Shown here: in pieces, positions 1 to 12,400 of the stretch
Layout of the letters: every line of letters begins with the position of its first letter
How positions within the stretch are numbered: position 1 is the first letter of the stretch
Made by a program: the position numbers and the translations under genes
NCBI GenBank assembly: GCA_020746995.1
Contig: JAGPXD010000003.1
Coordinates: 2,232,001 to 2,296,000, forward strand
Direction of reading: 5' to 3'
Length of the DNA: 64,000 nt
From: Plectosphaerella cucumerina
Lineage: Eukaryota; Ascomycota; Sordariomycetes; Glomerellales; Plectosphaerellaceae
The notes under the pieces: model-generated
The model's input: the letters and a program-made list of their open reading frames with translations, nothing else
Told to the model about the DNA's origin: nothing
The model's database searches: none

Positions 1-2
1 TC

Positions 3-368
3 CTGGCCCTGGAGGAGCTGGACTCGGTCATCCGCGTCCTGGAGGCGTTCCCGGAGCCCTGGGCTCACGCGCGGCAGGGCTGTCAGCTGTTCCGACAGTT
101 CAGGAGCGCCGTGTCGGGTCTCTCCAGACAAACGCCGCTGCATTACCAGGCACTCCTGAGACCGGTCATGACCGAGATGGCATCTCTGATGCAGGACGTG
201 CTCGGAAAGACGACCTTTTACTTTTTCCACGAGTTCCTTGGCGGCCGGGGTCCCATGGATCAGACGGGCCATTCACCGACGGGTCCGCTCCAGTCGTCCA
301 TGGCCATGATGAACGACGATGGGATCATCGAGGACGGCTGGGGGTCGTTGGAGTTTGGCTTCATGTAA
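3..368 (+). CDS. C-terminal end of a possible fungal transcription factor (partial)
   Basis: Only the last roughly 121 codons are inside the window, open from base 3 to a TAA at 366-368. The visible protein starts LALEELDSVIRVLEAF, has an amphipathic helical stretch and ends in an acidic, Gly/Met-rich tail (DDGIIEDGWGSLEFGFM). Such acidic tails, preceded by helices, are common at the end of fungal Zn2Cys6 transcription factors, and that is my tentative guess. No DNA-binding domain is visible because the 5' part lies outside the window. The gene is convergent with the F-box gene that ends at 497, leaving only 128 bp between them. Confidence 0.5.
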   Translation: MALEELDSVIRVLEAFPEPWAHARQGCQLFRQFRSAVSGLSRQTPLHYQALLRPVMTEMASLMQDVLGKTTFYFFHEFLGGRGPMDQTGHSPTGPLQSSMAMMNDDGIIEDGWGSLEFGFM

Positions 369-496
369 TTGTTTCCCGCTCTTTGCAGTGCTGTGTGCTA
401 GTTGAGATACCCGCCGCGAGGCCACCATGATTTGATGCTTTACTTGTTGCTTGATCTGTTCCCGCTCGCTGCACACATACGGTGTGATTGTGTTTC

Positions 497-1930
497 TTAT
501 GGAAGGTTCTCGCCGGTGCTTGATGCAGCGTCCCATTCCCCGTCGTTCGAAGACTCGTCGCCGGAGTGCAGAGGGGCTGTGTGACCTGCTGAGGATTCGT
601 CGAGCGAGCCTGTATCGTCCTCTCCGTCCGACCCTTCCTCCTCCGAGTCGTCTGCCTCTGAGTCCGAAATCGTCATGCCGTCAAAAATCGGCTCGTCCTC
701 GACGAGGGTGCGTCCAGACCTGTACTCTTCGCAGCGAAAAAAGGGAGCAAGCGTGTGAACCTCCTTCCGAAGCCGTCTCTTCCGGGCTTTCAAACGTTGC
801 ATGGGCTGAGCCTGCCGGCATCTTTGGCATGTGGGGTCGTACACGTCGTAATGCTCGCGGCAAAACCCATCGAAATCCGGGCCCACGCCCTCCTCACCAA
901 CGACGATGCAGTCGGTCGATGCCCAGCTGTGCAAGTCTGAATGGTGGCCTAGTGGCTCTCGCGCTCTGATCCAGTTGCTCATGTTGAAGAGACGGCTGCC
1001 CGACCTCCAGATGACGCGATCCCAGCCCGAGACGTCTTGATGGGGTGTCATGTCCGGGTCAAAGTCTCTTCCATCTGGCCAGCCGACCCACGATAGTCTG
1101 CCGTCGGGCCTGTCGAACGTAATGGCGTAGACAAGATCGTAGAGCTGGCCCATTGTGACTCCAGCGGGTACGTTTACGGAGCGGTACTGCTTCAGCACGT
1201 GCTCGTGGTTCCAAGTATGCCAGTAGTCCCAACGTCGTCCGTCGGGCACGCGGAAATGCTCGATCCTCCGGGGTGGCGGCTGCGAAACGAGCATGCGTCT
1301 CCAGCTCGCGCCGGCGCGCAGAAATGACGTGGGCTTCCCGCTGCCGGCGATCCTCTGCGCGCCCCTGGCCATGCCCATGCCCATGAGCTTCCCGGTGGTG
1401 AGATAGTTGACGTCTTCGGATGCCCGACCGCGCCACGACCCATCAACACCCACAGCCATGGAGCCGAGCATGGTAAACATGCAGGCGAAATTCTCCTTCA
1501 GTAGGGGGTTTTGGGTGGGGACCAGAACGGGGGGGTCTTGTATGCCCTCGTGCCTCCGTGCCATCAACTTTTGTGTCCAGGCTTGCACAATCTCATGCTT
1601 CAAATGAGCCGCATGGAGCGGAGGGTGGATGGGTTTGGTGCGTGCTCCCGGAACAAGAGGATCAGGGGCGAAGAACAAATGCCGCTGAAGCGGTAGCGAG
1701 GCTCCGATGATGTCGCGCCACTTGGTATTGACCCGTTGGGCCAGCAGCACGGTTTTCATGTCGACTTGGCACAGGATCATCTCGAGCAGCTCCATGGTCG
1801 ACAGTACGGTGTCCCGCGCAGGTATGTCGAGCCCGTCGGAGACGATCTTCGAACGCGGAGCGGGTTGGGGTCGACGGGCCGCGTTGGCCATGGCGGCCTT
1901 CCTGGCTTTCCAGGACTTCTTCTTCGTCAT
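497..1930 (-). CDS. F-box domain protein
   Basis: A single open exon of 477 codons, starting with MTKKKSWKARKAAMANAARR, a basic and probably disordered head. At about residues 42-85 lies an F-box-like segment: STMELLEMILCQVDMKTVLL followed by AQRVNTKWRDIIGAS, the hydrophobic and Trp-Arg-Asp pattern typical of fungal F-boxes. F-box proteins bind Skp1 and recruit substrates to SCF ubiquitin ligases. The middle (HFRVPDGRRWDYWHTW, GWDRVIWRSG) looks like a globular substrate-side region of unknown target, and the last 70 residues are acidic and low-complexity (DSEADDSEEEGSDGEDD). No intron is needed. The assignment as an F-box protein is fairly safe; the substrate is unknown. Confidence 0.75.
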   Translation of the reverse strand: MTKKKSWKARKAAMANAARRPQPAPRSKIVSDGLDIPARDTVLSTMELLEMILCQVDMKTVLLAQRVNTKWRDIIGASLPLQRHLFFAPDPLVPGARTKPIHPPLHAAHLKHEIVQAWTQKLMARRHEGIQDPPVLVPTQNPLLKENFACMFTMLGSMAVGVDGSWRGRASEDVNYLTTGKLMGMGMARGAQRIAGSGKPTSFLRAGASWRRMLVSQPPPRRIEHFRVPDGRRWDYWHTWNHEHVLKQYRSVNVPAGVTMGQLYDLVYAITFDRPDGRLSWVGWPDGRDFDPDMTPHQDVSGWDRVIWRSGSRLFNMSNWIRAREPLGHHSDLHSWASTDCIVVGEEGVGPDFDGFCREHYDVYDPTCQRCRQAQPMQRLKARKRRLRKEVHTLAPFFRCEEYRSGRTLVEDEPIFDGMTISDSEADDSEEEGSDGEDDTGSLDESSAGHTAPLHSGDESSNDGEWDAASSTGENLP

Positions 1931-4900
1931 GGTTGATGATGAGGCGATGCTTTGCTTGTAGGAGGTTTCTCTGCTTGCCGGGCAGGTTCAAGTGACTCGA
2001 TATATTGGTGACTGAGGGGGTTCTGTCCGCGAGCCAGTGGCCGGCCAGGCTTTTTTTGAAGCGATCCATGGGATTGGTGTCACGGCCGTGAGGTGGTGGC
2101 TCAAAATGGCAGGTGGCAGACGAGGTGTTGTTGACATGGATGTTCACCGCATGAGTCATCAGCCAGGGGCGGTGTTGAAGTCCTCACAGGTGCTAGTGCC
2201 CACTGTAGCTGCGGTTTACAGCAGGGCCTGGACCTGGACCTGGGGGAAGGAGCCACCGTGACCTCACCGAGTGAGTAGGTACGCACCTACCACCACCTTC
2301 AACCTCACTTCACCCTTCCAAGTTTCGAACGGAGGCAGCTTTTCAGATCTCGAAATCCATCATCAGGCATCATCCGACGAGCTCAAAACGATACTGGATG
2401 AACTATGCAGACATGTCGACCATTTCAAGTCCTCTGTTGCGACAGGCCTTCATATACATGGATTCCTACCATCAGAAGCTCTGGCCACGATGTGTCTCGG
2501 TGACCGAATCACCCCTTCGTCGGTTTGGACATTGATCTGAGTCAATGATCGCCTCATTCGTCAAAATGTCCTCGCTATCCGTGGAAACCCCGCATTTCTA
2601 TCGGCAGCAAATCTCTCTACTGCCTTAACATTCCACACTTCGGCCAACTTGAATGGAGTTACCAGACATCAATAATCCTCGGACCATTCCATGCGCCCAC
2701 GATACGACACCGTTCTCCAGATCTTGGGCCAAAACAATTCTTCGGAGTAAATGCCGACATTCACACTCCCTTTGCCGACAACTTGTCTCATGCTTACCTG
2801 CCGGCACCACAGACCAAGACATTACTTTGTGCCCAGGCCGCTTTGGGTCTCCCTCGGCCATGATTTGGCGGCACTCTCCCACTGCTTCGAGCCATGCGTC
2901 TCCTCGCGAACCGCTCGCGTCCTGTGCTTTGTTCACTTCAGCTTCGGAAACTTGACAGGCCATCGCCGCATCGGGAGTCGAGCCTCTAGTCTCCAGCATA
3001 GTATGGCCTTCACGTGCTTTCCACACCTGACAGGTTCTGTGTCAGTCTGGACCTGTTCAACTGGCTTAACCATGTGAGCCCAGCGTCTTGGCCATAAGAT
3101 GTCTTACCGGCGATACTGTATCATTCAAACCGATACATCAACACTTGTCTGACAGGCTGGTTTCAGAGACCTTGAAGGGTAGTGATTGTCGTATCGTACC
3201 TCTAGGCCGCGGCTGCTTCTGACAATGGCCTGCCTCCGAAGTCTTTGGCACCAAAGCTTCTACCAAATTTAGGTACACACCTCGGCATGTTCCACCTCGG
3301 TGAAAGCTCCGGTCGTAGACATCTACAAGATGTACAGCCTTACCGTTCGTGGCGTGGCGTGGGGGAGGGCGGGTTTTCTCCGAAAGTCCGTGTCCCAGCA
3401 CTCGGGGGACGCGACTTGAACCAGCGCGCGTCGCGCCTCCAACTACACTTGCTTCGTGTCCTTCGAAAGTAGACATATCCATCTGATCAGGATGTGTTCC
3501 CAGAGATCCAATGTAACAAGCCAGTTGCGTTGTCAATGCCACATTTTCATCCCCTCGCTTGTAGACGTAAGCTGTCGACGAGCTGACGTTCGGTCCGGCC
3601 GCGAGGCGAAATGTGGCGCCTTGAGCTGGGTGCCGGGCTGACGGCTCTTCGACGCCACGCCCAGAATGCTGGGCATTACGAGATGGGACGATCTGTAGCG
3701 GCGGTTGAGGTGTGAAGCCCGGGGCCTCCTAGCGCGAGCCGCCGTGGCCTGATGATGGGAATTACGAGCGGGCAAAGCTGGAAGCCGGCGAGTATTACGG
3801 CGGGTGGGCGTCGTCTCATCGGCGCCGGCGGTATGTGGCGCCGCAAGAGCAACTTAACGGCGGCGCTGAGAAGGAGAAGCATACTCACGGAGCATGCGCA
3901 AATCTTTCGACGGCTGAGCGATTCCAAGGCCTCAGGGGCGGTCAAGGTTTCGTTGTGAGTGCGGCATATACGACATCATTACACTCGGTGGCGGGCCCAT
4001 TGTCTGCAACAACAAAAGAGCAACCCGCGGACCAGGCCCTCGGGCCCTCGTTTCCCCCTGCACCAAAGGTAAGGTTAAGGCTAGGGTATGCTCAGCTCAG
4101 GAACCGCTGGTGTTGAGGGTTTGGAGGCGCATGTTGGATGAAAGAAAGACGAGGCACACATCACATGGTCTGCGAGTGGCGTGGGCCCGGAACGGGCAAG
4201 AGCCGGGCAGCCGGGCGCGCGGGGGTCCTAGAAAGTGAGGGCATCATATGTCCGGTGAGGGTCCTCCGGGGCTGACGACCGGCCGCCTGTGAAGAACGCC
4301 GGCCGGGCGATCCGGGCAGATGCGGTGTGGTGGTGTGCCGTGCAAGTGCAGTTCGAATCCGGTCATCAAGCCCAGCGATCCCACGATAGTCACCGCAGCG
4401 GCGGCGGGAGGATCCCCTTTGTGTTTTTGGTAGTGGGATCGGCGTTTCTGGTCAAGTGCGGATCTACCTCGGGCGCCTGACGGGATAGGGCCAAGCTTCT
4501 GATAGAATGGGTGGAAGGGCACGACGGGTTGGGTTAAGCTTGGCGAGCTGAAAGAGATGTACTTCGGACGGAGCAGAATCTATTCGGTCCCTAGCGCGGT
4601 ATGTGCAGCCATCGGGGCCTTTTCCCGCCATCGTCGATGTTCGATGCCCACCATCAGTTGCTGCCGTTGAGGCTGGATGTGTGTGGTGTCGTGGACATCG
4701 TCGTGGGTGGTGTTGTCGTTGTCGTGAGGTGGCCCTGAGATGGCCGCATCTGGGGGGAGGGTGGATGAGACGAAAGCACACCCCCTTTCTTCTAGACTAG
4801 CAGAAAAGGGATATGCGAGAAAAGGGGGGGATCGAAAAGGGTTCTGTGGTGCCTGGGGCTACGGCCGGCTTGCCTGTTTGATAGAGGATCCCTGGGTCCG

Positions 4901-5994
4901 TCCAAGGGCGCGGCTGGGAAGGGACTTTATCAGGCGATGAGGGGGAGGATGAGGCGATGGGTTGACCCAGATGAGAGGGGAAAAAGGACCGCGGACAGGA
5001 GACTCGGATTTCGGGCGATGCCAAGTCTCTCTCCGGACTTGGCTGCCCTCGGGCTGGCGCCAAGGTCTTGGCCGCCGTTACGGCTTGGGAGTTCCCTGGG
5101 TCTGTGGTGGTGCAGCAGGCTTTTCTCTCACCCGTGTTCGAATTTTCCCCAACCAGCATTTCCTGACGGCCAGGAAAAAAGGTGAACGGAATAAAACAGA
5201 GGGGCGGCCCTGTGTGCCCCCCGGTGCGGTGCGGGTGTGCGGGCGCGGGCGGCCCAGGGGGACATCGACGGGCGGCCGGGCAAATCGGAAGGCGCAGGCC
5301 AGGGCTCCCGAGACGCACGGTGGGGTGCCGCGGCCCCCCAAACCCAGGGCCCCACGATGGTTCCCGCGGCCGGCGAATGGCAGGCACGCACGCACCCGCT
5401 CTTGGCTCGCGTTCTTGTGCGCCCCGCGGCGGGCGAATCCGATGTCGATGTGGCGAGCCGATCTCCAGAAAAACTCATCTCACCGTCCAGTCAGGCGAGC
5501 CACGTCCCGCTGGCGGGGCCACTGCCGTTTCGAGCATCAGAGGGAAAGAGGCCTCTTCGTGTGTCTGTCTGTCTTGTCTGCCTGCATTCGAAAATCCCAG
5601 CCAAAGCCGGCAAGCCGGCCAAACCTCGTACAGGACAAACGGGGATACGCGGATAATGTCAGGGGACTGGCTTGACTGGGAAGTCGGCCAGATACTGGTT
5701 GCGCTGAGAGAAAAAGAAAGAGGCGTTGCGGGAAAAGACAAGACCTGACGTGGACGGACGGACAGTGGACGGTGCTTGTGCTATGGTTTGTGGTTAGGGT
5801 CCCTTGCTTGTGGGCGTGGTGCCGTGCCGGCCGGGTGTTCGTTACAGTGGGTGGTCACTTCCCAGTGTGGGAACATCATCGACGTCCGTTCCAACTTCCC
5901 ACTGCTGCACCGCACGTCCCACCTTGACGTCTTGTCCCAGTCCCAAATCCCCCAATCCCCGTCCCACGCCCTCGACAATCCCTGTTCGTCCATG
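1931..5994. other. Gene-free interval upstream of the SKN7 leader
   Basis: About 4 kb with no gene I can support. Open frames here are short, on both strands, and lack family motifs or splice-consistent partners. Bases 2270-3150 are visibly less GC-rich than the flanks and could be an eroded gene, but no protein family shows through. From about 3600 to 5700 the DNA is GC-rich with many short G or C runs. It probably holds promoter DNA of the F-box gene and upstream regulatory DNA of SKN7. Confidence 0.5.
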
Positions 5995-7139
5995 TCGGTC
6001 CTGCTGTTCATTCTCCTCTCTCCTGTCAGCTGCCTGAGTGTCCTGCTGTCTGTCTGCTCTGCTTTGCTCTGCCCGCTGCAGCGGTGCTGTCTGTCTTGCT
6101 GCATCCGTTCGAATCGCCCTCATCCCGGTCCAGCGCACCGCACATCGAGTCTACGCTCAAATCGCACACCCCCTTTTTCTCGGCCCACACCCCTTGGCCA
6201 CTCGCATCCCACGGCCAAGCTCGACATCCAAGGTCAGCGACCCCAGCAGGATCTTGTCAGTCTTGTCTTGCTTCTCGTCTCGTCTCCTCCAGCGCCGCAC
6301 CTGCACAACCGCCACCCCTCCCCCCCAAGACTCGACCTCCTCTCCCTCCTTTGCCCCCAGTCTATCCATATCCATCTGGTCCCGGGAATTCCACCGTCAA
6401 GGCCGGCCGACCTCCCCGACCTCTGTCTTCCGTGCGCAATTCGACCAGGCGACCCCCAATCTCCCTCCTGCAGTACAGCGCAATCCTCTTCCTCCTGTCG
6501 TCGACGCGGATCCAATTGTCTTCGCACATACAACACGCTCCTCGCCTCGCCTCGACTCGACTCGGCCCCGTCCTTCGCCTGCGACATTGCATCGGCCGCG
6601 GCTTGAGAGAAAGGGTCCAGTCGCCGCCATTCCGGGGAATGCGCATTCATCTGTCTCGGATCTAGCCCAACACTACTGTGTCTATCGATCGAGCCGTGCG
6701 TTGCTGCTCTTTCGCCGTACCTACTCTTCGCTCCTCTTCCCCCCCTCCCCGACTCTGACGACAACCACCCACCCGTTGTCTAGGGAGACGATACGAGAAA
6801 AGCGCCATCTCCTCGCCCGGCGCATCTCCGTGGAGGTTGGGACAATCTTCGTCGCTGTTGCAATAGGCGCGCAACTCGAGTCCACCGCACCCCGGCCCAA
6901 CCCCGTCTTTGCGTCCAGACATCGGCCCTCTTGGCGCTCCAGGGACACACAAGGCAGACGGCCAGATAGACATCGAACCGCGGCGCTGTGGCCTTTTTCC
7001 TGTCTCGAAACCGTCCCCGTCGCCGCCCGATCGACCGACCGACCGCGACTCGCCCGATTCCATCGACTCGCATCGCGAACCCTCGCCCTGACACCAAACG
7101 CCGTCTAGACGAGTCCGCCGCTGCGGAAAAGCCCTCAAC
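5995..7139 (+). promoter_or_regulatory. ATG-depleted, pyrimidine-rich 5' leader of SKN7
   Basis: In the 1145 bases before the SKN7 start codon there is only one ATG triplet (at 6639), although roughly ten or more would be expected by chance. The stretch is rich in CT runs. Loss of upstream ATGs is the usual signature of a long transcribed 5' leader under selection, so I infer that transcription starts near or upstream of 5995. A leader intron is possible and was not ruled out. The open frames through this region on both strands are by-products of the base composition, not genes. Confidence 0.6.
6639..6665 (+). promoter_or_regulatory. Single short uORF in the SKN7 leader
   Basis: ATG at 6639 followed by seven sense codons and TAG (peptide MRIHLSRI). 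It is the only ATG between 5995 and the SKN7 start. An eight-codon uORF ending 474 nt before the main start would allow reinitiation and could tune SKN7 translation. This is inferred from position and from the absence of other ATGs; no expression data were available. Confidence 0.5.
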
Positions 7140-9400
7140 ATGCCTGAAGTCGACCCCAACGCCGCCCAAGGCGGCAACAACTCGAGTGACTTTGTGAGTA
7201 CCGCTGCTTGGCGCCTTACACTCTCCCATACCTTCAATGACCTCCTGTACTGACCGCCCTTCGCTTCCAGGTTCGCAAGCTGTATAAGTGCGTCGCATGC
7301 CCTTCGCCCACACGAGCCATCGACACCAGCGCCGACAACACATGCTAACCCGCTGCCAGGATGCTCGAGGACCCTGCATACTCCAATATAGTGAGATGGG
7401 GCAACGAGGGTGACACCTTTGTGATACTCGAGGTACGCACCATCCGTCTTCCCCTCTGCCGAGTGACTGCCCCTCGGCCCGTTCCTCGGGTTGCTGACAT
7501 GATGATACACAGACGGACAAGTTCACCAACGAGATCCTCCCCAAGCACTTCAAGCACAGCAACTTCTCCAGCTTTGTGCGACAGCTCAACAAATACGACT
7601 TCCACAAGCTTCGCCGGAACGACGAAAATAACGAGTCTCCGTATGGCAAGCAGGTAAGCCGTCCCCCAACCCCAATGATGTCTAGCCAGCCTGCAAAACA
7701 TCGTACTAACCTTCCAAACACAGGCATGGGAATTCAAGCACTCAGCCTTCCGCGCCGACAGGAAGGACAACCTGGATAACATTCGGCGGAAGGCCCCGGC
7801 GCAGAGAAAGGTCCAGACCAACGAGGATCAGTTCACGACAAATCAGTCCCTCAACCTGCTCCAGGAGACTGTCTACGCCCAGCAGCAACAAGTTCAGGCG
7901 CTACAGGAGCAGTTTGTCGAGCTGTCTCGGGCCAACAAGACGCTCGTCCACGAGGTTCACTCGTTACAGAAGATGGTCGACACGCAGAGGCAGTCGCAGC
8001 ACGAGCTGCTCAACTTCCTGCAGAGCCCCGACGACCGGTGGCGCAACAACCGATTCCAGAACCCCGCCAACCACATGAACGGCACCGCCATGGACGACCA
8101 GGCGCCAGAGCTGCGCCGCGCTAGGGAGCTGTTGTCGAGCGTGGCCAGCAACGCCATGATGGATCGGGAGCTCGAACGCCTCAACGGCCTGTACGCCCAG
8201 AGCTCGCCTCCGGACTCTGCGTCGTCGCTCATGTTCCAGACGAACTCGATGCAGCCCATGCTGACCGACCATGTCAACATGCGCCACCTGGTGTACCCTG
8301 TCGGCGAGAACGTCGGTATCGACCCGCTTTCCCAGGATCACTTCAACAACATTCCCTACACCCTCAACTCTCTGCCCACCATCAACGACTACCACCAGCA
8401 GCAGCAGCCGCAAGCCCCGCAGCAGCCTCAGCCGGTCGTTAAGACGGAGCCTGGGCCGGGACCGACGGCCGCTCAGGCCGCCCCTCGCGCCGCGCCCCCG
8501 CCGCAGGACAATTCCCTCTGGGGACCTAAGAAGCCGAGGGTGTACCTGGTCGAGGACGACAGGACGTGTTCCAGGATTGGTTCCAAGTTCCTGTCGCAGA
8601 TGGAGTGCCAGGTCGAGCTCGCCGTAAGCAATATCCGTGACTCCAGGCCGAGAGGCCCATCCACTGACGTTGGTCGTTGTAGGAAAACGGTATCGACGCC
8701 GTCAACAAGTGCAAAGAGGTACCCGCCGGATACTTCGACCTCATCTTCATGGATATCGTCATGCCTCACATGGACGGCGTGTCGGCTACTCAGCTCATCC
8801 GCGAGGTTCACCCCGATGTGCCTGTCGTCGCGATGACATCGAACATTCGCCCTGAAGATATCAGCCACTACTTCAACTGGAGTACGTCACGCAACTTTCA
8901 CGCTGGTGTTGGTTCGCCGAGGATTAGTTTGCTGACCATATCGTGCAGGCCTTAACGACGTGCTCGCCAAGCCCTTCACCAAGGACGGCATGCTGCGCAT
9001 TCTGCGCAAGCACGTCTCTCACCTTCTCAAGAACCCGCCGCAGGAGGACCTTGCCGTCGGCCCCGGTGGCCCCATGCAGGCGGCGCTCGGCGTCCCACCG
9101 GGCATGAACTCGCAGGTCCGTGTCGACACGCCGAGCCAGTCTCCGGCCACAACGACATCGTGGCAGTCGCCTGGCCAGATCCACCAGCAGTCCCCGCACG
9201 TGGCGACCATCGAGCCCGGGTTCATGGGGAACCCGCAGCAAATGGTCATGGCTCCGGGGTCGGCGCAGCGGGCCAACTTCCCGCCGCAAGGCTTGCCACC
9301 GGGTATGCAACAGATGCGCGTGCCGGACGGCATGGGGGGCGACGATCGACCGGAGAAGCGGCAGCGGCTGTACGCGCCGCAGGCTGGATATACCCAATAA
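7140..9400 (+). CDS. SKN7: SKN7-type response regulator / transcription factor
   Basis: Seven exons give 611 aa: 7140-7193, 7271-7287, 7360-7432, 7513-7653, 7724-8623, 8683-8881, 8949-9400. All junctions are GT-AG and frame-consistent. Residues about 17-115 form an HSF-type DNA-binding domain (FVRKLYKMLEDPAYSNIVRW; NFSSFVRQLNKYDFHKL). A coiled coil follows (about 125-165), then a Gln/Pro-rich linker. A receiver domain (about 363-485) shows the acidic pair VEDDR, the phosphoacceptor Asp near 419 in LIFMDIVMPHMDG, and the conserved Lys in VLAKPF. This is the architecture of Skn7/Prr1, which takes phosphate from a Sln1-Ypd1-type phosphorelay and acts in the nucleus in oxidative, osmotic and cell-wall stress. 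Exon 2 is only 17 nt. The tail after the receiver is Pro/Gln-rich and disordered. Confidence 0.95.
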
Positions 9401-12400
9401 TCGTACGAGGGCAGCAGGCAGGGAGGGGACTGTCCCTTGCTGCCTTTGCTTGCGCTTCCTGAGCATAGCCGTGCGCTAGAGAAGCGTGTCCCTCAGGCCC
9501 CGAGCTCCTGTTTGTCGGCATGTGCAGCGTCGCATTGCCCGCAGAGGATATTGTTTGGATGGTCGGAATGGTTGGTCGGCGTTCTGTCGGTTTCTAACGG
9601 CCGGTGTGTGATTTCGAAAGTGCGGCCCTTGGGTTGGAGGGGAGCTGCCTGGATTGGAGGCCGGCTCATCCAACGGGTCGCCGTGGGGATTTATGACTTG
9701 GATCGATCGGCATCATCAATGAGGTCGGAACGTTTTTGAATGGTTAGAGACGGAGTCGGAACGGCGAAATGCCGGGCTCGTCGTATATATCACAACGTAT
9801 TGTTTTGGATTGACAAAGATTCTGGGCGAGTGATGATGGTTGTGCGTAGGAGGCGGAGGCCGGAGTCCTTTTATCGTTGGCAGAGGAGCCTGCGAGCCTG
9901 TTATGTATCGGGGTAGTAACAGCATGGAAGGAGAGAGAAGGACGAGTCGGGACGGCCGGCAGGGGAGGGCGGGCGTCGGGTATTTAGAAGAGAGCGGCTG
10001 CCGCGGGCTGCGGTGTGTGGTGCTGACGGGAGTATGTTTCCAGGGGCCAGGGGTCGAGGGGACGGACGGGAGCCGGAGGATGATGGGTGACATGACAGTA
10101 AACGGCGTCCCGGAGGGCCGGGGTATGCCAAGAGGGGGGTGATGCGCGCCATGGATGCCTCCCGCGTGCGTGCGGTGGCTTGACTCACGGTCTGCATCAT
10201 CCAGGGCAGTCTCGGCGGCCACGGACCCAGAGACTGTAACGGGATGTCCTTGGGGGCTGCTGGTGCCGAAGTCTGAAGGTAGCACGGCAGATGGGGTTCA
10301 GGGTCTGATACGAGGCGGAGTCGACGACTTTTTTTCTCCTTTGTCCACGCGGTCATGCCAGCCAGACGAGGGCATCTGCGTGGTCTTTTGCATTTTCCAG
10401 GCCAAGACATGCCAGGTGGGTGTGACAGGTGTCTTGTGGAAAGGGATAGATGCAAGCCCACAATACCCCCGTGGGCAGAACGGAAGAGATAACTGAGGAG
10501 AGGGGAGAGGGGGGGTACGACACAAGACAGGACGGGCCAAGCCACCCCTGGCCGGTCCCGCGACACTGGCACGGTGGCATTCGGGGGCAGTGATCGTCAG
10601 GGACAGGCATGGGCGGGCGGCTCGAAGGGAGGGGCCGGAGAAGCTTGTTCTTGAGGATCGGAGAGGGAGAGGGTGTCAAGGTGTTCAGGGTGCGTTGTGA
10701 GTGGGAGGAAGCGTGATGCCGGAGGGCGGGGGTCCACATTCGAGACCGTTCTGGACCCGGCTGTGCGGCGGTTGTGGGCTGAGGATCCCGGCATGGCCAA
10801 GCGGGCGGCCGGGGCCCAGACCGTTTGGAGCGGGACGGCTCGGGGGTTTAGGGCAGGGGGGGAACCTTCTTGGGAGGGGGAGACGGAAGGGAAGAGATTC
10901 CAGGGAGGGGAGAGGACCCTTTTTACCTGCCAGAGGTGGGCTGTGTGCGTGCGTCTGACGGGCCGCGCTCCGGGGGTCGATAGGGAAGGACACTGTGTTT
11001 CCGTTCGGCTCGGAGTCTGGGGAAGTTGAAGCTGGTGTGGGTTTTCGTTTGGAGACTCCGCCAAGTCATAGGGCTGGCGAGAGAAAGCAGATGGATGTGC
11101 CGGAGGAAGTGGAAGCTGTCGTCGATGCTGCTGTGCGGCACAAGTCCTACTTGTAAGAATCCCATCCAGCACACGACAGCTCTCACTGGCCCTGACCAAA
11201 AATGCCGGACCACGGCCTGGGCCGGGCTGGCCTACTTCTTATCCCAACTTGAACCTGACAGCCCGCCGGCCCTTGCGAAAGTTCAAAGCTCCAGGTGTCA
11301 CCGCAGCATCCCCCCTCCCTCCAGTCGTCTGGTCACCACCGCCCCCCCGGTCCGTCCGAAGCCCTGCACTCAAGCTTCCCGGCCGCGCGGGGCCATGCGT
11401 GCAACGGGCCGCGGTCGAGACCGTTCTTGGGGGCCCGTCGCCCGCGCAATTTGCCAGGCGGCTTCCCGTAGGGGAAGAAGGGCTTGGCGAGACCGGGTCG
11501 AAAAAAACGCCCAGGCGGACGCGAGGTTCTTGCCCTGGTTAGGTGGTGTCGTGACACCGGAGGTGAGACAGGTCCGACGGGAGAAAAGGGAGTCGTGGTC
11601 CGGGTCTCTTTCGATTATGGACTGGACTGGTCTGCTTCGAATTCGTTGCATGTCGAGCACTCGGAGAGAAGACGCCGGACGCCCCTCGCAAGGGATGGTT
11701 GGATGACCCCCAGAACCAGATGTCGAGGCGGTCATCGGCCTGCGCCCGCGTCAGCCAGGGCGTTCCACAGGCTGGCGCCTTCGAGGGGGGCTGACGAGAA
11801 AGCCCTCCCGCGCGTGCCCCTCACCTCGCTTTCGGGTGGACGGGGAGAAATGTTGGGCTGATACCGTAGCCAAGACATGATCATCTTCTGCTCGGCCGCT
11901 CGGGTGATTCTTCTTCTCTCGTTTACCCGCAGGGTCCGCGTGGCATCGTCCGAGTCTGAGACTCTGGCTGGCCCGGAGCTTTTTTAGTTTTCAGCATCCC
12001 GGGAAGGGGGCTTGGGTGAGACGATGTGACTCTGGGGTGGTTTTCTGACGATGTCGGTAAGCACCTGGCATGAGGAAGGGCTTATGACGGGAGGTCGTTT
12101 CACAGATGACGATGCAGAAAAGGACGATGGTCAGCTCTCATTCCTCAAGGGCGCATTTCTTATCCTTTCGAATGAGGGCTTTCGTGTGTAGGGATGGCGC
12201 TGGGTGCTACTTCGACAGGTGCGACGAGACGGTCTATCCTGCGTTGTCATCAAGCGGCTCGTCGATGCTATTCTTGACTACTGTTGAACATCCTCGCGGA
12301 ATGTTGTCCATTCTGGAGCTGAGTGACCCGCCTATGTGTCCGGCCTGGTCGCTCACTTGACGCCAGCCTCTTAGATCTTCCCATCGACTATCACTAGGGC

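Noticed and set aside
2271..3542. Small frames at 2271-2540, 2625-3026 and 3138-3542
   Set aside because: No family resemblance and no splice pattern to join them.
4350..4375. GTTCGAATCC, a tRNA B-box-like element
   Set aside because: Flanking bases do not form a T stem and no matching A-box or acceptor stem is found at the right distance.
6038..7108. 356-codon open frame in the SKN7 leader
   Set aside because: It starts at a non-ATG codon, is made of Ser/Pro/Thr-rich strings from CT-rich DNA, and overlaps the ATG-depleted leader.
10790..10860. TGGCCAAGCGG, a tRNA A-box-like element
   Set aside because: No B-box follows within tRNA distance and no cloverleaf can be drawn.
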